DNA from: Entomortierella parvispora
Taxonomy: Eukaryota; Mortierellomycota; Mortierellomycetes; Mortierellales; Mortierellaceae
DNA: 64,000 nucleotides
NCBI GenBank assembly: GCA_963573315.1
Contig: OY752149.1
Coordinates: 62,001-126,000 of the forward strand
Direction of reading: 5' to 3'
In this document: positions 23,001-35,800 of the stretch, one piece after another
Layout of the letters: every line of letters starts with the position of its first letter
Position numbering within the stretch: the stretch's first letter is position 1
Position numbers and translations under genes: made by a program
The notes under the pieces: generated by a model
The model's input: only the letters and a program-made list of their open reading frames with translations
What the model was told of the DNA's origin: nothing
Database searches by the model: none

Positions 23001-23079
23001 CCTGCTTTGTTTTATCCTCTTGACCGCTATGGTCACCAATTTCTTCCTCCAATGGGCCTACGAGAAGAAGAGGCCTTGA
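20049..23079 (+). CDS. VTC4: Vacuolar transporter chaperone 4, polyphosphate polymerase
   Basis: Exons 20049-20441, 21072-21726 and 21881-23079 give 748 residues (yeast Vtc4 is 721). It makes polyphosphate from ATP and feeds it into the vacuole or acidocalcisome. Residues 1 to about 150 are an SPX domain with the basic inositol-pyrophosphate-binding end KIIKKHDK, split by intron 1. About 190-490 is the VTC tunnel domain: [49 protein letters not shown] and [10 protein letters not shown], where Lys near 424 is the expected catalytic lysine. An acidic linker follows, then three helices near 655-675, 683-703 and 722-742. Its intact catalytic motifs argue for Vtc4 and not the accessory Vtc2/3. Intron 1 is 630 nt; intron 2 is 154 nt. 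Confidence 0.94.
20779..20810 (+). repeat. 8-bp tandem repeat in VTC4 intron 1
   Basis: GGACAAGY repeats four times in tandem inside the 630-nt first intron. No function can be assigned. Confidence 0.8.
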
Positions 23080-23351
23080 AAGAAGTGACCTACTTTACCC
23101 TGTTTTGTTCATATGTCCCCCCCAAAAAAAATAAAAATGCCAGCATTCCACACTTTACATCTTTTGCTTCTTACACTGCAATGATCCATACAAAATGATC
23201 AACATGAAAAATATAAAAAAAAGACTTCTTTTGTATTCCATCATTCTTTACTCTCACTTTTTTTTTTTCTAAGTCTGCGATATTTCCAGGTGTCGGGCAC
23301 ATTAGAATGCTATTGTTTTGATCATTCGCATTGTGTTGGTTGTTTTCCCCC

Positions 23352-26300
23352 CTAGAGACCGAATGCAAACCCTTCAGAGTCCAACTTGGCCAAGGTCAAG
23401 AGCATGTCCTGGTCAAAGAACTTGTTCACCGAGACGTCTTCGCTCAAGCCCTTGCGTCTACGTGTCTTGATCATAAAGTCACGGGCCAGGTGCTGTACAG
23501 GACTTGGTTCCAGGGGTCTCAAGGTAATACTCTTGTTCAATGGATCGCCAGGCACAATCTGCCAGTGATCAAACGTCTGCTGGGCAAACGCTTGTCCCTG
23601 TGTATGTGTACGCAGATCCGTCTCAAAGCCAAACGATTCGATTACGGGAATCACAGCGTGGACGGTATAGAGTGGGGATCCGGCTTTGGGAACATCGCGC
23701 AAGACGTGACCGCGACGACGAGTCAAGACTGTGTACACTGCCGCCACACAATCTGCAGGAGCTTGCACCTCCACTTTATACACTGGTTCCATCAATCTGG
23801 GCTGGGCCATCAAGAAGGATGAATAGCACACACGACGAGCTGTAGGAATGATCTGGCCACTTCCACGGAAGATGGGCTCTGGAGCCAAATCAGCTCCAAT
23901 GATCCTGAACTTGACGCTTCGGATGGCTTTTGAGTAGAGGATATGATTCGAGGTGAAAAAAAGAGGAGGGGACTGTAAGTAACCACGATCACTGCCATTG
24001 GTGTAGCCACGAAAGAATTGCAACAACAAATGTGGATCCTTACGTTCATCGCAAAGAGGGCCTTCCCTGGTTCCCCACTGGAAACCTTGACGGATGGCGT
24101 CTCTAGCCTGCTTCAAACGACTCTTGTCCACTTCACTTGGCAGGGTGTCATCTACGAGGATATTGGGTCCATTCATATCAGGTCCAAAGGCCCAAATGTT
24201 GCGAGCTGCTAGGATATCCCAGTTGTATTTCTCCTGAAAGTGATTTCCGAGTTGCTTGGCTGTCCATTCTGTTGACACCTTCAACCCTTCAATATCCTTC
24301 ACAATTTCGCTTTCCAATGGCTCTGCAATCATGGTCAATTTGTTCCTAGATTGAAAAAATTGAAGGTGTTAGGTATCGATTCGACCCCCCCTGCATCTTC
24401 GCATTTTCGATTTCAACACTATTGCATACTTCTTGTTTGGTGTCTCGGCAAAGCAGTTTAAGCTGCTGGTCTCCAACACAGTCTCGCAAAACCTAACGAC
24501 AGGGTCTGCGACCTTCAAGTCAATCTCCGAGTACAGCTTGCGCAGATCGTGCAGGGCCGAGTCCATGTAAAGTTCGCCTGGTGCCAAAATAATATGCTCT
24601 CCGCTCTCCTCGACCCTCGTAATCAAAATAGGGTATGACTTGTTGACATTTCTCAATCCTTCCAACATCTTGGGCAGCTCTGAGGGGTTGACGGGCTCAA
24701 TTGCAATCTTCATCACAGCTGATGTCACAAAGCGCAGGGGCTTGAAAATATAAAGCTCGTTCGGGTCTGCGTCCACGCTTGTAATGGTTGCCGTCTTTGT
24801 GATCGACTGGTCGACTCCACTCAACAGCACCCAGTTTCCAGCAACTACCTCCTGCGTGTCGATACGGTACCGCGATTCGAATACAGAAACATTATCGACC
24901 GTTTGGACCGTCATATCCTCGTCATCATCCACCGTGAAGCCCTCGCCTAGGACTCGAACTTTTTGACCGGCGCGGATGGTACCACTCATGACACGACCAA
25001 AGGCATCAAACTTTTCGCCATCGGCAGAGTTGTAGAGTTTCGTGATGTGGATCATCAGGGGTCCTTTTGGATCGCACGCCTTCATTGCTGTTGCTGCTGC
25101 ATCATCCATGGGTCCTGTGTAAATATGTTCGACTTTCCGGGCCGCGCTTTCTGTGGGTGACTGGACGTGCTGGGAAACCATATCGACGAATCCCGTGGGG
25201 GGTCCAAAGAATTGATCCATGACCAGTCTCAATACAGGCTTGACATCCAGGTTATATTGCTTGGGCTTCAAAAAGATTCCAAGACTTGAGAGTGTAGCCT
25301 TCAGCTTTGCGCTATCTTCAGCAACGACCTGACCATAGATCTTGAACAACGGCTCCAGAATGAAATGGACGAAAGATCGCTTTGAGCGCCTGTCGGTAGC
25401 ATTCCTGCCAAACTTTCTAGTTTCCGCATTGAAGTACACATCTCCCCAAAGGCGCTTCGCAAATCCGTTCACATCGATTCCAGCTGTCAGTAAAAAAAAA
25501 GAGATGTCAAGCCAGTTAGTGGATCGAAGGTACGAAAGGGGTGCGAATAGACATGAGGCTCTGAGAGGCAGTGTCGCTTACGGTAAGAGTCGGCGTACAG
25601 CTTGGCAAAGGACTTTAAGCTGAAGCACCATCCCATTTGTGATGAAGCAAAGGTGACATTTCCAAGCTCTGGAGACAAGCGAATGCCCTTTCCGCCAGGC
25701 GTTTGAGAGATAATGGTGTTGACTTCCTCGATCGTATGCTTCAACTTGAGATAGGCGTCCGAGGGAGGCAACTTCAATTCCAAAATCAAACGATCCACCT
25801 TGTTGATGATGAGGGTCAAGGCGACCTTCTCCTGGATGCAGTGTTGAATGATACGCTCCGTATTGCACATGACTCCCTCGACAGCATCCACAACCAACAC
25901 CGCGCCATCCGAAATCCTGAGTGCTGCAGAAACTTCATCAATGAAATCAACATGGCCTAAAGATTTTAAAGGAAAAGAAGCGATTAGTATTTGCGCGTTG
26001 CATTCAGATCATTTCCGTCCATGAGGCCAAAGACCAGCAAGTTTTGGCATTTACCTGGAGTATCGATAATGTTCAAAAGGTACGAAACATCCTTGGTGTC
26101 CTGCATAACCAGAGTCATGGGCATGCTCTTGATACTGACGCCTCTTTGTCTCTCCAGAGGGTGGGTGTCTGTGTACCGTTCCTGAAGATCAACGTTCATG
26201 TTCTTCTCATGGGTCTCATTCACAAGCATGTCCATGATGGAAGATTTTCCGTGGTGAAGGTGGCCCACGAGGGCAACGTTGCGCACACGGGGAGGGAACG

Positions 26301-26956
26301 CCATCAGATCGTACATGTACCTAGTCAAATGTTTCCGGAGATCCGCGTTAGGTGAATAGCCCCCACTATCGTCCCCATGTTATCCTGTGCGAAATCCAAG
26401 CATGACTGCGGTCTTACTGTTTACGGAACCGGGTTGTCGGGAGGTCTTTCTCCTCGAGTTGGAACTTTTTAGTCTTGATGGGATGCACAATGGGCTCAGT
26501 CAAAGGCTGCGTATCCTCCTCCTCGACCAAGGCCTCAACACCTTCTCCATAGACCTCTTCAGCCGTAGGATAGTACTTCTTGTCCTCGTGCAATACAATC
26601 TGGTTCTGAGGGATCTCTGTTTACACAAATACGCGGTTACAAGTGTCATGCATCGTTAGGACAAAGAGCCGGTGGCGCATACGCATACGCAAAGCAGATC
26701 AGCTTGCGCCTCAAGTGACCAAGGACTTGCCTCCAATGCGCGCTAGGGCGGTGCTGGACTGGGCCGAGTGCATTTCTACGTCCTCATCCTCGTCCTCGTC
26801 GCCATTGGCGCTGCCTTCGTCCTGGGCGCTGCCTTCGTCCTGGGCAGCAGCCATGTGCTGGTCCTGGGCACGATCCTCGTCCTCGTCTTCAATGTCGTCA
26901 TCAGACAGATCGTCGCCGAGGTAGTTGCCGTATTCGTCGTAAAGGGACTCGTCCAT
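23352..26956 (-). CDS. SNU114: U5 snRNP GTPase Snu114/EFTUD2 (116-kDa component)
   Basis: Seven exons: 26956-26731, 26616-26418, 26320-26055, 25956-25582, 25483-24430, 24345-24044 and 23926-23352, giving 998 residues. This EF-G/EF-2-like GTPase controls spliceosome activation and disassembly with Brr2 and Prp8. The acidic N-terminus is followed by [18 protein letters not shown]-like text and then the G domain: P-loop GHLHHGKS (161-168), DTPGHVDF (split by intron 3) and NKVD near 281. [26 protein letters not shown] and [15 protein letters not shown] are read only when the introns are removed. Introns are 84-117 nt. All are GT-AG except the first, whose donor reads GGAG/GCAAGT and fits GC-AG. 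It converges on VTC4. Confidence 0.95.
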
Positions 26957-27134
26957 GATGTGGCTGCGAGGTTCGGTGCTCTTTTTCCTGTGGGTGGTTG
27001 TTGGGGTGCTTGTCCAGAACAGCCGAGAAAATGAGACCGCGTGCGGAGAAGGAGGGAGAGGGGGATGGATGGGTCGATTGGGGATGGATTGCTTGTGATT
27101 GTAAGCGTACACCTTGCAAGCATCTGTTGTGGTC

Positions 27135-27144
27135 ATCACGTGAT
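27135..27144. promoter_or_regulatory. CACGTG palindrome upstream of SNU114
   Basis: ATCACGTGAT is a perfect palindrome about 180 bp upstream of the SNU114 start codon on the transcribed side. It has the same 10-bp core as the sites near tRNA-Tyr and tRNA-Arg(ACG). Confidence 0.4.
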
Positions 27145-27886
27145 CAATGAGTGGCTTGTATCGTCACTTTGTCAGAATAATTTATCCAAGATACGGAGTC
27201 ATTTTAAACTATTCTAACAAACCTTGGATCTCAACCTGCGGATATCGACTGGGCTATGTGGGTTCACCAAAGACAAGGACTGTACGCCTTCCAAGGACAC
27301 TTGAAAGGAAAGGGTAGAACACCTTCCTAATGTTTCTACCTTTCCAAGCCTCGTAACATCGCGTCAATTGGCCATCTTTCTCCGGGAGAGGATTGTTGGA
27401 TGGAAGAACCTGTCTCGCCTCCGAGACAGAGAGCATGAACAATGGATAAAGAGCCGTGATGTCAACAACGAGCTACACAAGAATGTACAAAGATCCCCGA
27501 AGCGCGAGGCAGAACAGCCAGGATCGTTCTTGAGGGGCCATTTCTGTTCACTGCAAGTTTTCCGTAGGGACTTTGCCCAATGATTGTTTCTGTTGTTGTG
27601 TCCTTTCAATCGCTTGTCCAATCCCAATGCAAGTTCCTGTCCCTTTTGCTCTCACGCATCCTCCACCTTTCGCCCCACGGATTCCCCATGTCTCCATCGT
27701 CACACAACAGCGTTGTCATACATTGATACTTTGGAGCGCGAGAAACTAAACTTGAGAGCCAGGGCAAACCAAAAAAAAAAACAAAAAGAACAGAAACTAA
27801 ACTCTAGGGTTTGGAAAGAAGCACACGTTGAAGTCAAAAAACCAAAATTGCAAAGACTTGGGCGAATTGGAGGATGATGAAAAAGC

Positions 27887-27928
<42 letters not shown>
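27887..27928. repeat. GTT trinucleotide microsatellite
   Basis: About 14 uninterrupted GTT units in non-coding DNA. Confidence 0.9.
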
Positions 27929-30900
27929 GGGTTGACATGGTTGTGCTGAGTTTGCAAATGCTTTTTTGTTTTTCTTTGATCAGACCCTGCGTGGGATAGT
28001 TGGGTCCACTTGGGGCGTTTGCTTCCGCTCAATGGTTCATCAAAGTGGAGCACGGTAGTGCAAAGATAAACAATTGCGCCTCTTTGTGTGGAGAAAAGAG
28101 TGAACCTGACCTCTCTTGCATGGCTAGGCTATTGATGACCTGCTGCAAAACGGAAGGCGCCCGTCCTTCCAGGATACCTTTGACAAGGTACTTCAGTCCA
28201 GTCTTGTTTGGCTTCGCCGACAATTGCCGAAGAAGCTATTTTTCGCTCAATTGAGGACAATCTTGACGCCTCGGCCTTGGCGTCTTTTGGGGGTAGGGAG
28301 GAAGGACCCAATTTCAAGCCATTCTTCTGTTCCACGGACGAATGAAGTAACAATAAACAACGTCAATGCCCCAGCGAAATGGAAATGAACAGCTGGTAAA
28401 AGGGCGAGATTCCTCTGGCTTGGCTACTTGATGTTCTCATGGTCAATTGCCCAGCTGATTTTTTTTTGCAATTCCACCTCGTAAATGAAAGGGCAGGCAC
28501 GGGGCTTCGGTGTACACGCACCCTGCAGCGAAAGGGCTTTTCCAGTGGACGCCCAGACCTGCTTCCATTCCCTCCCCCCACAAAAACTCCATCCAGTCGA
28601 GGTGGGTAAAGAGGTCGTGATCTCCACACTCCCTATTTCCTAATTCATCAATTGAACAACTGAGCACAGTTTTCTCCATCTTTGTGGACGCTTTTCGATC
28701 TCAAGATGGACTTTGGTCATGGTCAGCTGGATCAAACTTGGTGCAATGTGTCTTTTTCTATCAATCCACCCCACCTGCCTTCGGCGGTCTAAAATAATGG
28801 CAAAGTAGAGAACGGATGAAATAGGGGAGGCAGCCTGGTGATCCGACTGTTTTACTTTTCGGAGCTGGTCGATCCGAACAGGTGCGTACCTTTGAAGCCG
28901 TGGTTTCTGTGGTTTCGACTCGGGGTGATGGGGGGAGAGTGTATTTTAGTTGTATTTTCAACAATTGAGTGGGACTAGCCCTTGGAGAGCTTTTCCATAA
29001 ACAAAGACAAAGGAACCTCCCCACCAAGAAGCTCAATCATTTCTAACTTTACAAACGGCAAGAGCCGCAGGGCTCCTGGAGTTTGACTAGGGGAGGAGGG
29101 CGTTTTGCTCTTTAGTGTGCATTCCGAAGAGTCATTGAGCAAAGCTGGGGGGGACGGAGGACGACACGGAGGACGATGGGGAGGGCTCAGATAGCCAACC
29201 AAAAAAAATGAAGACGGTGGCGGCTGTGAAAATGTAAAAAAAGTCGCACGCTTTGACGCGCTTTTTATTTTTATGTTTTTTTTGGCAATTGTTCAGGCCT
29301 ACAACATTGCGTGATTTCTTTTCCCTTCATCGAGCCGTCTCCTCTGCTTGTAGATAAACGAGACTGCGCGTCTTCTGTTTCTCGGAAGCCGTTACCGTGT
29401 TCCCTGGCGAACAAGAGAACAGAATGACATCTTTACTCCCTGCAAGCAGTTGCTCGGAAGTCGAGGGCGTTCAAGAAAAACACAAAGAGCTCACTTCTCT
29501 TCGTTTTCCGTCTCCATCTTTGAAACTTGACCACGTTCAGGGTTTTTTCTTGTTGGACACAACGCCCAAGGGTGAGCAATGGCTTGGTTGGTCCATGCCT
29601 CATCGATGGTGTTGGATTGGCCCAGCACCGAGAGAGGCTCATAGAGTCTTTTTTTTGGGGAGGGAGAGGGAGGCACAGAGGGCATGCAATGTAGGACAAC
29701 CACCCAAATGGCGCCATTACCATGGTCCCTTGAAAAACTCAAATGCAAAGAAATGAAAGAATACAGTTGGAGCAAGAAGAGACAAAGGAGCTGTTGGGAA
29801 AAAAAAAACACGTTGGTTCAAGTTCGGCAATGTTCAGAGCAATGATGGTGGTCTAACAGGTTGCTCAGAGAAACTTGTATTTTCAACGCCCCGCCCATTG
29901 TTCATGTCGCACTTGGGCCGACCCTTGGCCAACCCTTGCCCTTGTCCATGTATCTCTTTCTTTTTTTTTTTGAGTGACAAAGATGCAACAACAGAGATGG
30001 TGGGTTGTTTGTTGGCTTTGTTTTGTTGATTGTTTTTAGAAATTAGAGATCGACCTGCGTCCACCTTTCCACGGACAAGCACGCTTCCCTCGCCCTGTCC
30101 CTCAATGCCTCTCAATGCCTCTCAATTGATCAAACAAACAGAAAAAAATAGGAGCGACTAGAAGAGAAATTGGAGTGGGTCCCGATGATGTGGGGATGGG
30201 TTGTCTGCTGAACTGTGGAGAACCAGCGAGGTACATGAACGTACATCAACAGTTGACCCGTGAGATAGACTAGATCAAAATGAGCGAATGTTCACAGTTC
30301 ATGGAGACGCGGAGCCAAAAAACAAAAACAAAAAAAAAAAAATACTACGCAATCAACCCAGTTATCGAGTCGAGAGAGAACAAGTCTAGAGAGTCATCGC
30401 GAGGAAGGACAGCAGGTCAATGGCTACGCGGGTTAGTCTGCGTTGAGAATTGATGATGAAATCACTATCGCCGTATCGGTATCGGTCGGTCGGTCTCTCA
30501 TTTTTTTTATTTTTCCTTCTCCTCTATCGATTGCGCTGATCCTAATCCGTTTCGTTATCTTGGTCCTGATCCAAAAAAAAGTGAGGATAAAAAGCGGTGA
30601 TTGATCGAGTCGATAAACACACAAGAGTCCAATTCTCTGAGCCTGCTGTTCTCCCTCTCCTCAGTGCTTCCAGTTGTCTTGTTTGTCTACGTCTTATCGA
30701 TAAACACCAAGGGCTGGAATGGAGGTCTTCAGCTCTTTGTCACTTCAGCTGTCCCTTAGCGGCTCATCACGCCATCCAGGCTCCAACGTTCAAAAGAAGA
30801 GAAAATAGTATTGTTAGGCCTCGTTTATCTCCCACGGCTCGGTCAATGAAACAATAACATGTCCTTTGTTTGAACCGACAAAGTTGTGAGTGTGTGGGGG

Positions 30901-31591
30901 GGGGGGGGGATAGGAGAAGTTTGGAGAAGGCGCCACAGACGGGTAGCCCCGCCGAGCAGTGCGATGATCTATTACAACTCCGCAATGGGTCCCTGAGGGC
31001 AGGGTGGGTAATCAGCAGATCACAGCAGCAAGAGAGGAAGGCGGGGTGAACACAAGGACGGAACCCTGACCGACCCCGGGCCTCATTCTGTGCACCACGT
31101 CGTCCCTTGTTCCTCCACAAGACCAGTGTGCATGGGACGCGAATGTATCATTGTGAAGGTTTTTATTGTGAGTGTGGGGTTGTAATGCAAAAAAATGATC
31201 TATAATACAAATAAGTGGGGGGAGTCGCTGAAGGCGACCAGGCCTTTGAGTGGGGAGGGCTGGCCGGTTTGGTTCGTGGGAGAGAATGGAACAGCAAGTA
31301 CAAATACAAATGAAAAGAGGGTGGCGAATGAGAAATGGCGCCATGACCGCAACCCAATATGGAAGAAGGTGAGATATATACAACAACAGAACAGAGGCGG
31401 GAATGGACGAGCAGACCCGGAAGGACCGACCGTGAGAGCGAAAGCAAGAGCGGTGGGACTTAAAGGGCTTGTTCGAGAGCGGAGACAGGGAGATTGAGGA
31501 ACGGATCCCGATGTCGTCTTCGACTCGTCCTGGACCGCGCACTGCCAATCTTTTTTTTTTTTTTTTTGTGGGGTAAAAAGAAAAAAAAAAT

Positions 31592-32845
31592 TTAAAAAAT
31601 TGGCAGAAGCGACGAGATGGGCGGCAGCTTGAACTCTGATCCATTGCTGTTCTGTTGTTGTGGCTGTTGGTGGCTAGCGTGCCCGTTGTGGTTGCTGGCA
31701 ATCATGGGCAGGGGCAGCGAGATGCGATCCATCGAGTCCATGGGTGCTACGTACGATCGGTTCATGTTGTTGTGGTTGGGTCGGAACGAGGGGTATGGGC
31801 GATGAGGGTGGTAGCTGCTCTCCATCATCGAGGGCAACGGTGCCGGCTTGAAGTGCTGCTGAGGCGGGTAAGGGGCCACAGCGTAGCGGGTCTGGCTGGC
31901 GCTGCCGTACCGAGGCGACATGGGAGGCGAGTACGGCGGCGTCTGCAACATACCGCCCGTCATCTTGCCTGCAGCTGCGGGGTATTGTTGCTGTGAAGAG
32001 GCGTAGGACGACGACGCCTGTTGGGCAGGAGCCACAGGTGTGATCGGGGTCATCCTTGCCCATGCTGGATAGTCTACCATGGGTTCAGCGTCTGATCCCG
32101 ACAGGGAAGGGGATCTGGGGCAAGGTGACATGGACGATCGAACGGTGGTCGCTGGCGAGTTTGAGGCTGTCGCAATCGCCTTCTTTGTCGAGGCTGCCGA
32201 CTTCTTGGCCTTTGTCGCCGTTACCTTTGTTCGCTCTTCCGCCCCAGCGTCACTGCTTGCGCTGCTGGTATGTGCGCGCGAATGATCCCTCAATGCATCC
32301 GATCGCGTGAATCCAAGGCCACAGCCATCTACCTGGCAGATAAACAACTTCTCCGAGGAATGGGAGCGGATATGGCGAGCCAAATGGCCAGATCGTGTAA
32401 AGGACTTGAAGCAATTGGGGACTGGACAGATATGTTTGCGGGCCCATTCTGCCGATTCCTGGGCCTGGAGGTAATCTTGGTAGGTTGCGTAATGGTGGGG
32501 GGAGGTTGATAACAGATCAGCGTTGCCACTCTTGCAGGCGGACGTATGGGCCTTCATATGACGAGTGAGTTCATCCGAGCGAGAGAAACGCTTGTCGCAG
32601 TTGGGAAAGTCGCAAGGATGGGGCTTTTCGCCAGTGTGGGTGCGGATATGACGGGTCTGATGTTCCAAGCGGAAGAAGGACCGATCGCAAAGATGGCACT
32701 CGTAAGGACGGGAGACCTGGTCGACCGAATCCACATCCGAGTCTCCACAGGCCGATGAGGCAGCGGAGGAAGTGTTGGAAGAGCTTTTTGAGGTGCGAGT
32801 GCCAGAGGACGACGAAGAGCCGTTCATAGAGGTGGCCAAAGGCAT
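31592..32845 (-). CDS. CreA/Mig1-type C2H2 transcription factor with four zinc fingers
   Basis: A single exon of 417 residues. Fingers lie at 48-70, 76-100, 138-162 and 168-192. The first two ([25 protein letters not shown], then a TGEKPH linker and a finger with [10 protein letters not shown]) carry the recognition helices RLEHQTR and RSDELTR of the CreA/Mig1 carbon-catabolite repressors, which bind GC-rich SYGGRG-type sites. CreA and Mig1 themselves have only two fingers; the second pair (RSGHLARH and RSDALRDH helices) follows a 37-residue linker. A basic Lys/Ala stretch after the fingers may be a nuclear signal, and the C-terminal half is Pro/Ser/Gln-rich. A glucose-repression role is inferred from the fingers alone. 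The gene stands alone between two long gene-poor regions. Confidence 0.88.
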   Translation of the reverse strand: MPLATSMNGSSSSSGTRTSKSSSNTSSAASSACGDSDVDSVDQVSRPYECHLCDRSFFRLEHQTRHIRTHTGEKPHPCDFPNCDKRFSRSDELTRHMKAHTSACKSGNADLLSTSPHHYATYQDYLQAQESAEWARKHICPVPNCFKSFTRSGHLARHIRSHSSEKLFICQVDGCGLGFTRSDALRDHSRAHTSSASSDAGAEERTKVTATKAKKSAASTKKAIATASNSPATTVRSSMSPCPRSPSLSGSDAEPMVDYPAWARMTPITPVAPAQQASSSYASSQQQYPAAAGKMTGGMLQTPPYSPPMSPRYGSASQTRYAVAPYPPQQHFKPAPLPSMMESSYHPHRPYPSFRPNHNNMNRSYVAPMDSMDRISLPLPMIASNHNGHASHQQPQQQNSNGSEFKLPPISSLLPIF

Positions 32846-35800
32846 GATGCAGTCAGTTGTGATTTGGGCGGAGGGAGGGGTGCTGTGTGGGGGTTCAATA
32901 AGGTGCGGTTTTGTTTGGAGAAGAGAGAAGGAGGAAAACGTGGAGAAGATGAAGAAAGGGACGGAGGAGAAAAACAGGAAAAGAGGAAAGAGGCGATCGC
33001 GCTTGGAGGGGCGGCAGTTGACGGCTGCCTTTTATAAAAAGGTTGAAGAGAATGAAGAGATAGGGACTGAATAGGATAAAAGGGGTTTGTCTTGACGAAC
33101 GGACGATAGGGAGAGACTTGGATGATGGTGTGATAGCGACGGAGGATGAGAGTATTGAAATGGAAGGCCGCGATTGAATAGACGAGCGATTTCAGACGCA
33201 GCAGTGCACTCGGGCACTCTGTCGGTGCACAATCCGTGGCCATCGATCCTCATCGATTCTCGATTGATTGTGTATCAGAGCGAGGTAAAGGCAGCCCACG
33301 GCTTCGTCCTTGGCCCATGGGCATGGCATGTGTGTCCAATTGTTTGTTTGACGACCCATTGCATCGCCAGTCAGTCAGCCAGTCAGTTCTTTGATGCTCC
33401 ATGGCACTTTGGTGATGTTTCGAGCCGCCGATTGCAAACAATTGCAGCCATCGTGCCCTGCCTCGCTCTTTGTGTTTGTTCACTCTCCCACACTTTTATT
33501 TCCTGTCCACCCCCATCTTTTTTCTTCAAGCCTTTAGCCAGTTGAGCCCTCCTTCAATGAATCCTCTTTGTCAACTTCTATCGTTTTTACTTTACTCGAG
33601 TAAAAGAGAAAATAAACATCTGTTGCAGCTGCCAGTGCAGCTGCTGTGGTACATGCGGCAGAAGCAATTGTTTACCGTGCAATTGAATAGAAGATTCAAT
33701 ACCCGCGCGTATCTCCCAAAACAGTTCTCCAAACAGATGTGCACACAGTCCGACAGACGGCTGCCCCGACCACAAAGAATGATGTCCTCCAGAAAGGAAA
33801 GTCTGACCACCGTTGGCCCATTCAGAGCCACGCCCGTCCCCCGAGTCCGTGTCCACGTTGTTCTCAGCAGCGATGACTAAATTTTGGCCTTGTTTTTTTC
33901 AAACCTACTGTTGCTTCCCCTTGGGAATCACAAGAATGTTGCTGACCAAAAGTGTCCAGGTAGCCGGGCTGGCTTGGCAATCAAGAGACGGAGCAGCAGA
34001 GGCAGTGACCGAAATGATTCCATGAGATGAAAGGAGAGGCACCATCCAAAGTGAACGGTCTCTTCTCTTGTGGAGCACAACCGAGGAATGAGGACCGGAG
34101 CGGAACCTCAAATTTGAGAGGGAAGGCAAATCTCGAATAGATTGTTGTTCAAGGGAGAAGAAGGGGGAGAAAAAAAGTTGGAATAGCGAACAGACCAGCG
34201 ACCCTATCTCGGTGGCATGTGAAAGACCAGGGGCTGGACAATGTGGAGCAGGGAGATACTCTCCAATTGCCTCCTGCGAACCAATTTTGTAAAGCAAACG
34301 CGGCCCAGCACGTCAGAGTCAGCCTGTACTTTGCCAGGGAACCGGAAAGGCAATTGTTCGCTTGCCAGCGCTCTCTTCTTTTTGTTCTCCTTCACTCGCT
34401 CCCGTCCGGACCTGTCGTGCTAGGATTTGTTAGCTTTCGATCATTATTATGTTTGCAGCCCGTTGGGTGTATGTCGGCATGCCGGATCGTGGATCAATTA
34501 TGACAAAATTCGAAATAGGACAGCGAAGGAGCCTCACTGTTCCACGAACGATCCCTTTTCGTAAGAAAACTAGACACAGTCAGTCTACGAGGCGCCATTT
34601 CTTTTCTATACGGCTCAATAATGAGCTCATAACCCACCTCCACTGCAAGCGAGGATCTGTTGGGCAGAGAGAAGAGGGAGTGAGGGGGCCATAATATCAT
34701 TTGCCAAGTCACTGCGTGTGATCCACAACGCTATACTTCTCCACACGTTTTTACGCTTCAACCACACATGGTCCAGAGGGATTGGACAGGGTACACTCGG
34801 GACAGGGCCAAAAGAGAACACCACTTCTCTCCCCCCAACCCTTCTGAAAAAAAAATAGAGACCTCGGACCACTCTACGACCGCAGCTAGGGAATTGCGGC
34901 AGATGCACGCAGCGTGCCTTGAAAGTCGAGCCGGGTCCTCTTCATCGCAGGTGATTGACAGGACTGGATCCACTTGATTATGAGAATGACACCCGTTCCC
35001 ATCGTATGTTTTTTGTCGGGATAATAATAATGGACGACCTTGAGCACGGCTGGTGTCGGGAGCAAACAACAACAAAAAACAGGAAACTAGGTGAGCAAAC
35101 GCGTTTTCTTTTGAGGTCCACTTTTTTCTTTTCTGGTTTGCTGAAATGACGGAACCCGATGGTCATCCTTCCGTCTCTCTCCTATGTTTGCTGGGTACCC
35201 TCCCGTTTTCGACTCGCAAGGGCCACCCATCAGGACTGGGAACAAAAAAAAAATGTCGGTGCTCCACCCCCCACATCACAACATCATTGTTCCCCAACAA
35301 CCATTCTTTTTTTGTACACATCCACTTCTTTCTCACTCTGCAGACGCATAGGTACCACCACGAACGCACAAGCCAAGACAGGGGCAGGGCAGCGTGTAAG
35401 GTTGGTTCCTCGGGAGTTTTTTTTTTTTGCGCTATTGACTCCTTGGAGTTTTTCTTATCTCCCAGTCGATCCTTGCACGGAACGCGAACCAAGGGACCAC
35501 AAGTAGGGGCGCGAAAGGGAAACCAGGCCATTGATCCTCCTCGAAGAATATCGGGACAAACTCATGGATAACCATAGCCGTCCTCATGAATGAACTCTTC
35601 TCTAGAATATTCAGGCACAGCAAGCAAGTACGTGGTTTTGTAGATGGGAGAACAGAGATGTAGATGGAAGGTGCAGGAGGGGGAGTAATGGCACGGAAAC
35701 AAAGCACAGCTGACAGACGAAACAGATGAGCCATTATTGGGTCTGCGCGTTTTTATCTTGCATCGAGTATTTGTGGAGTCGGGTTCCTCCATCATCCCCA

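Larger units (their letters stand above)
26957..31591. other. Large gene-poor region between SNU114 and the zinc-finger gene
   Basis: About 4.6 kb. It includes the SNU114 promoter side (CACGTG palindrome at 27135-27144), a GTT microsatellite at 27887-27928, a threefold CTCAATGCCT repeat at 30103-30127 and T-runs near 31551-31567. All open frames are short and low-complexity or lack any family pattern, and no structural RNA was recognised. The right part holds the 3' flank of the zinc-finger gene. Confidence 0.45.

Noticed and set aside
23352-26956. Snu114 looks broken into several open frames, as a pseudogene might
   Set aside because: Every break is a splice-site-bounded intron of 84-117 nt with consistent phase, and all GTPase motifs are intact after removal.
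30440-30580. Possible C/D-box snoRNA (TGATGA ... CTGA)
   Set aside because: The boxes are present by chance often enough, no terminal stem or guide complementarity could be shown.
32056-32758. Antisense frames over the zinc-finger gene
   Set aside because: Shadows of the real coding frame with no independent signal.
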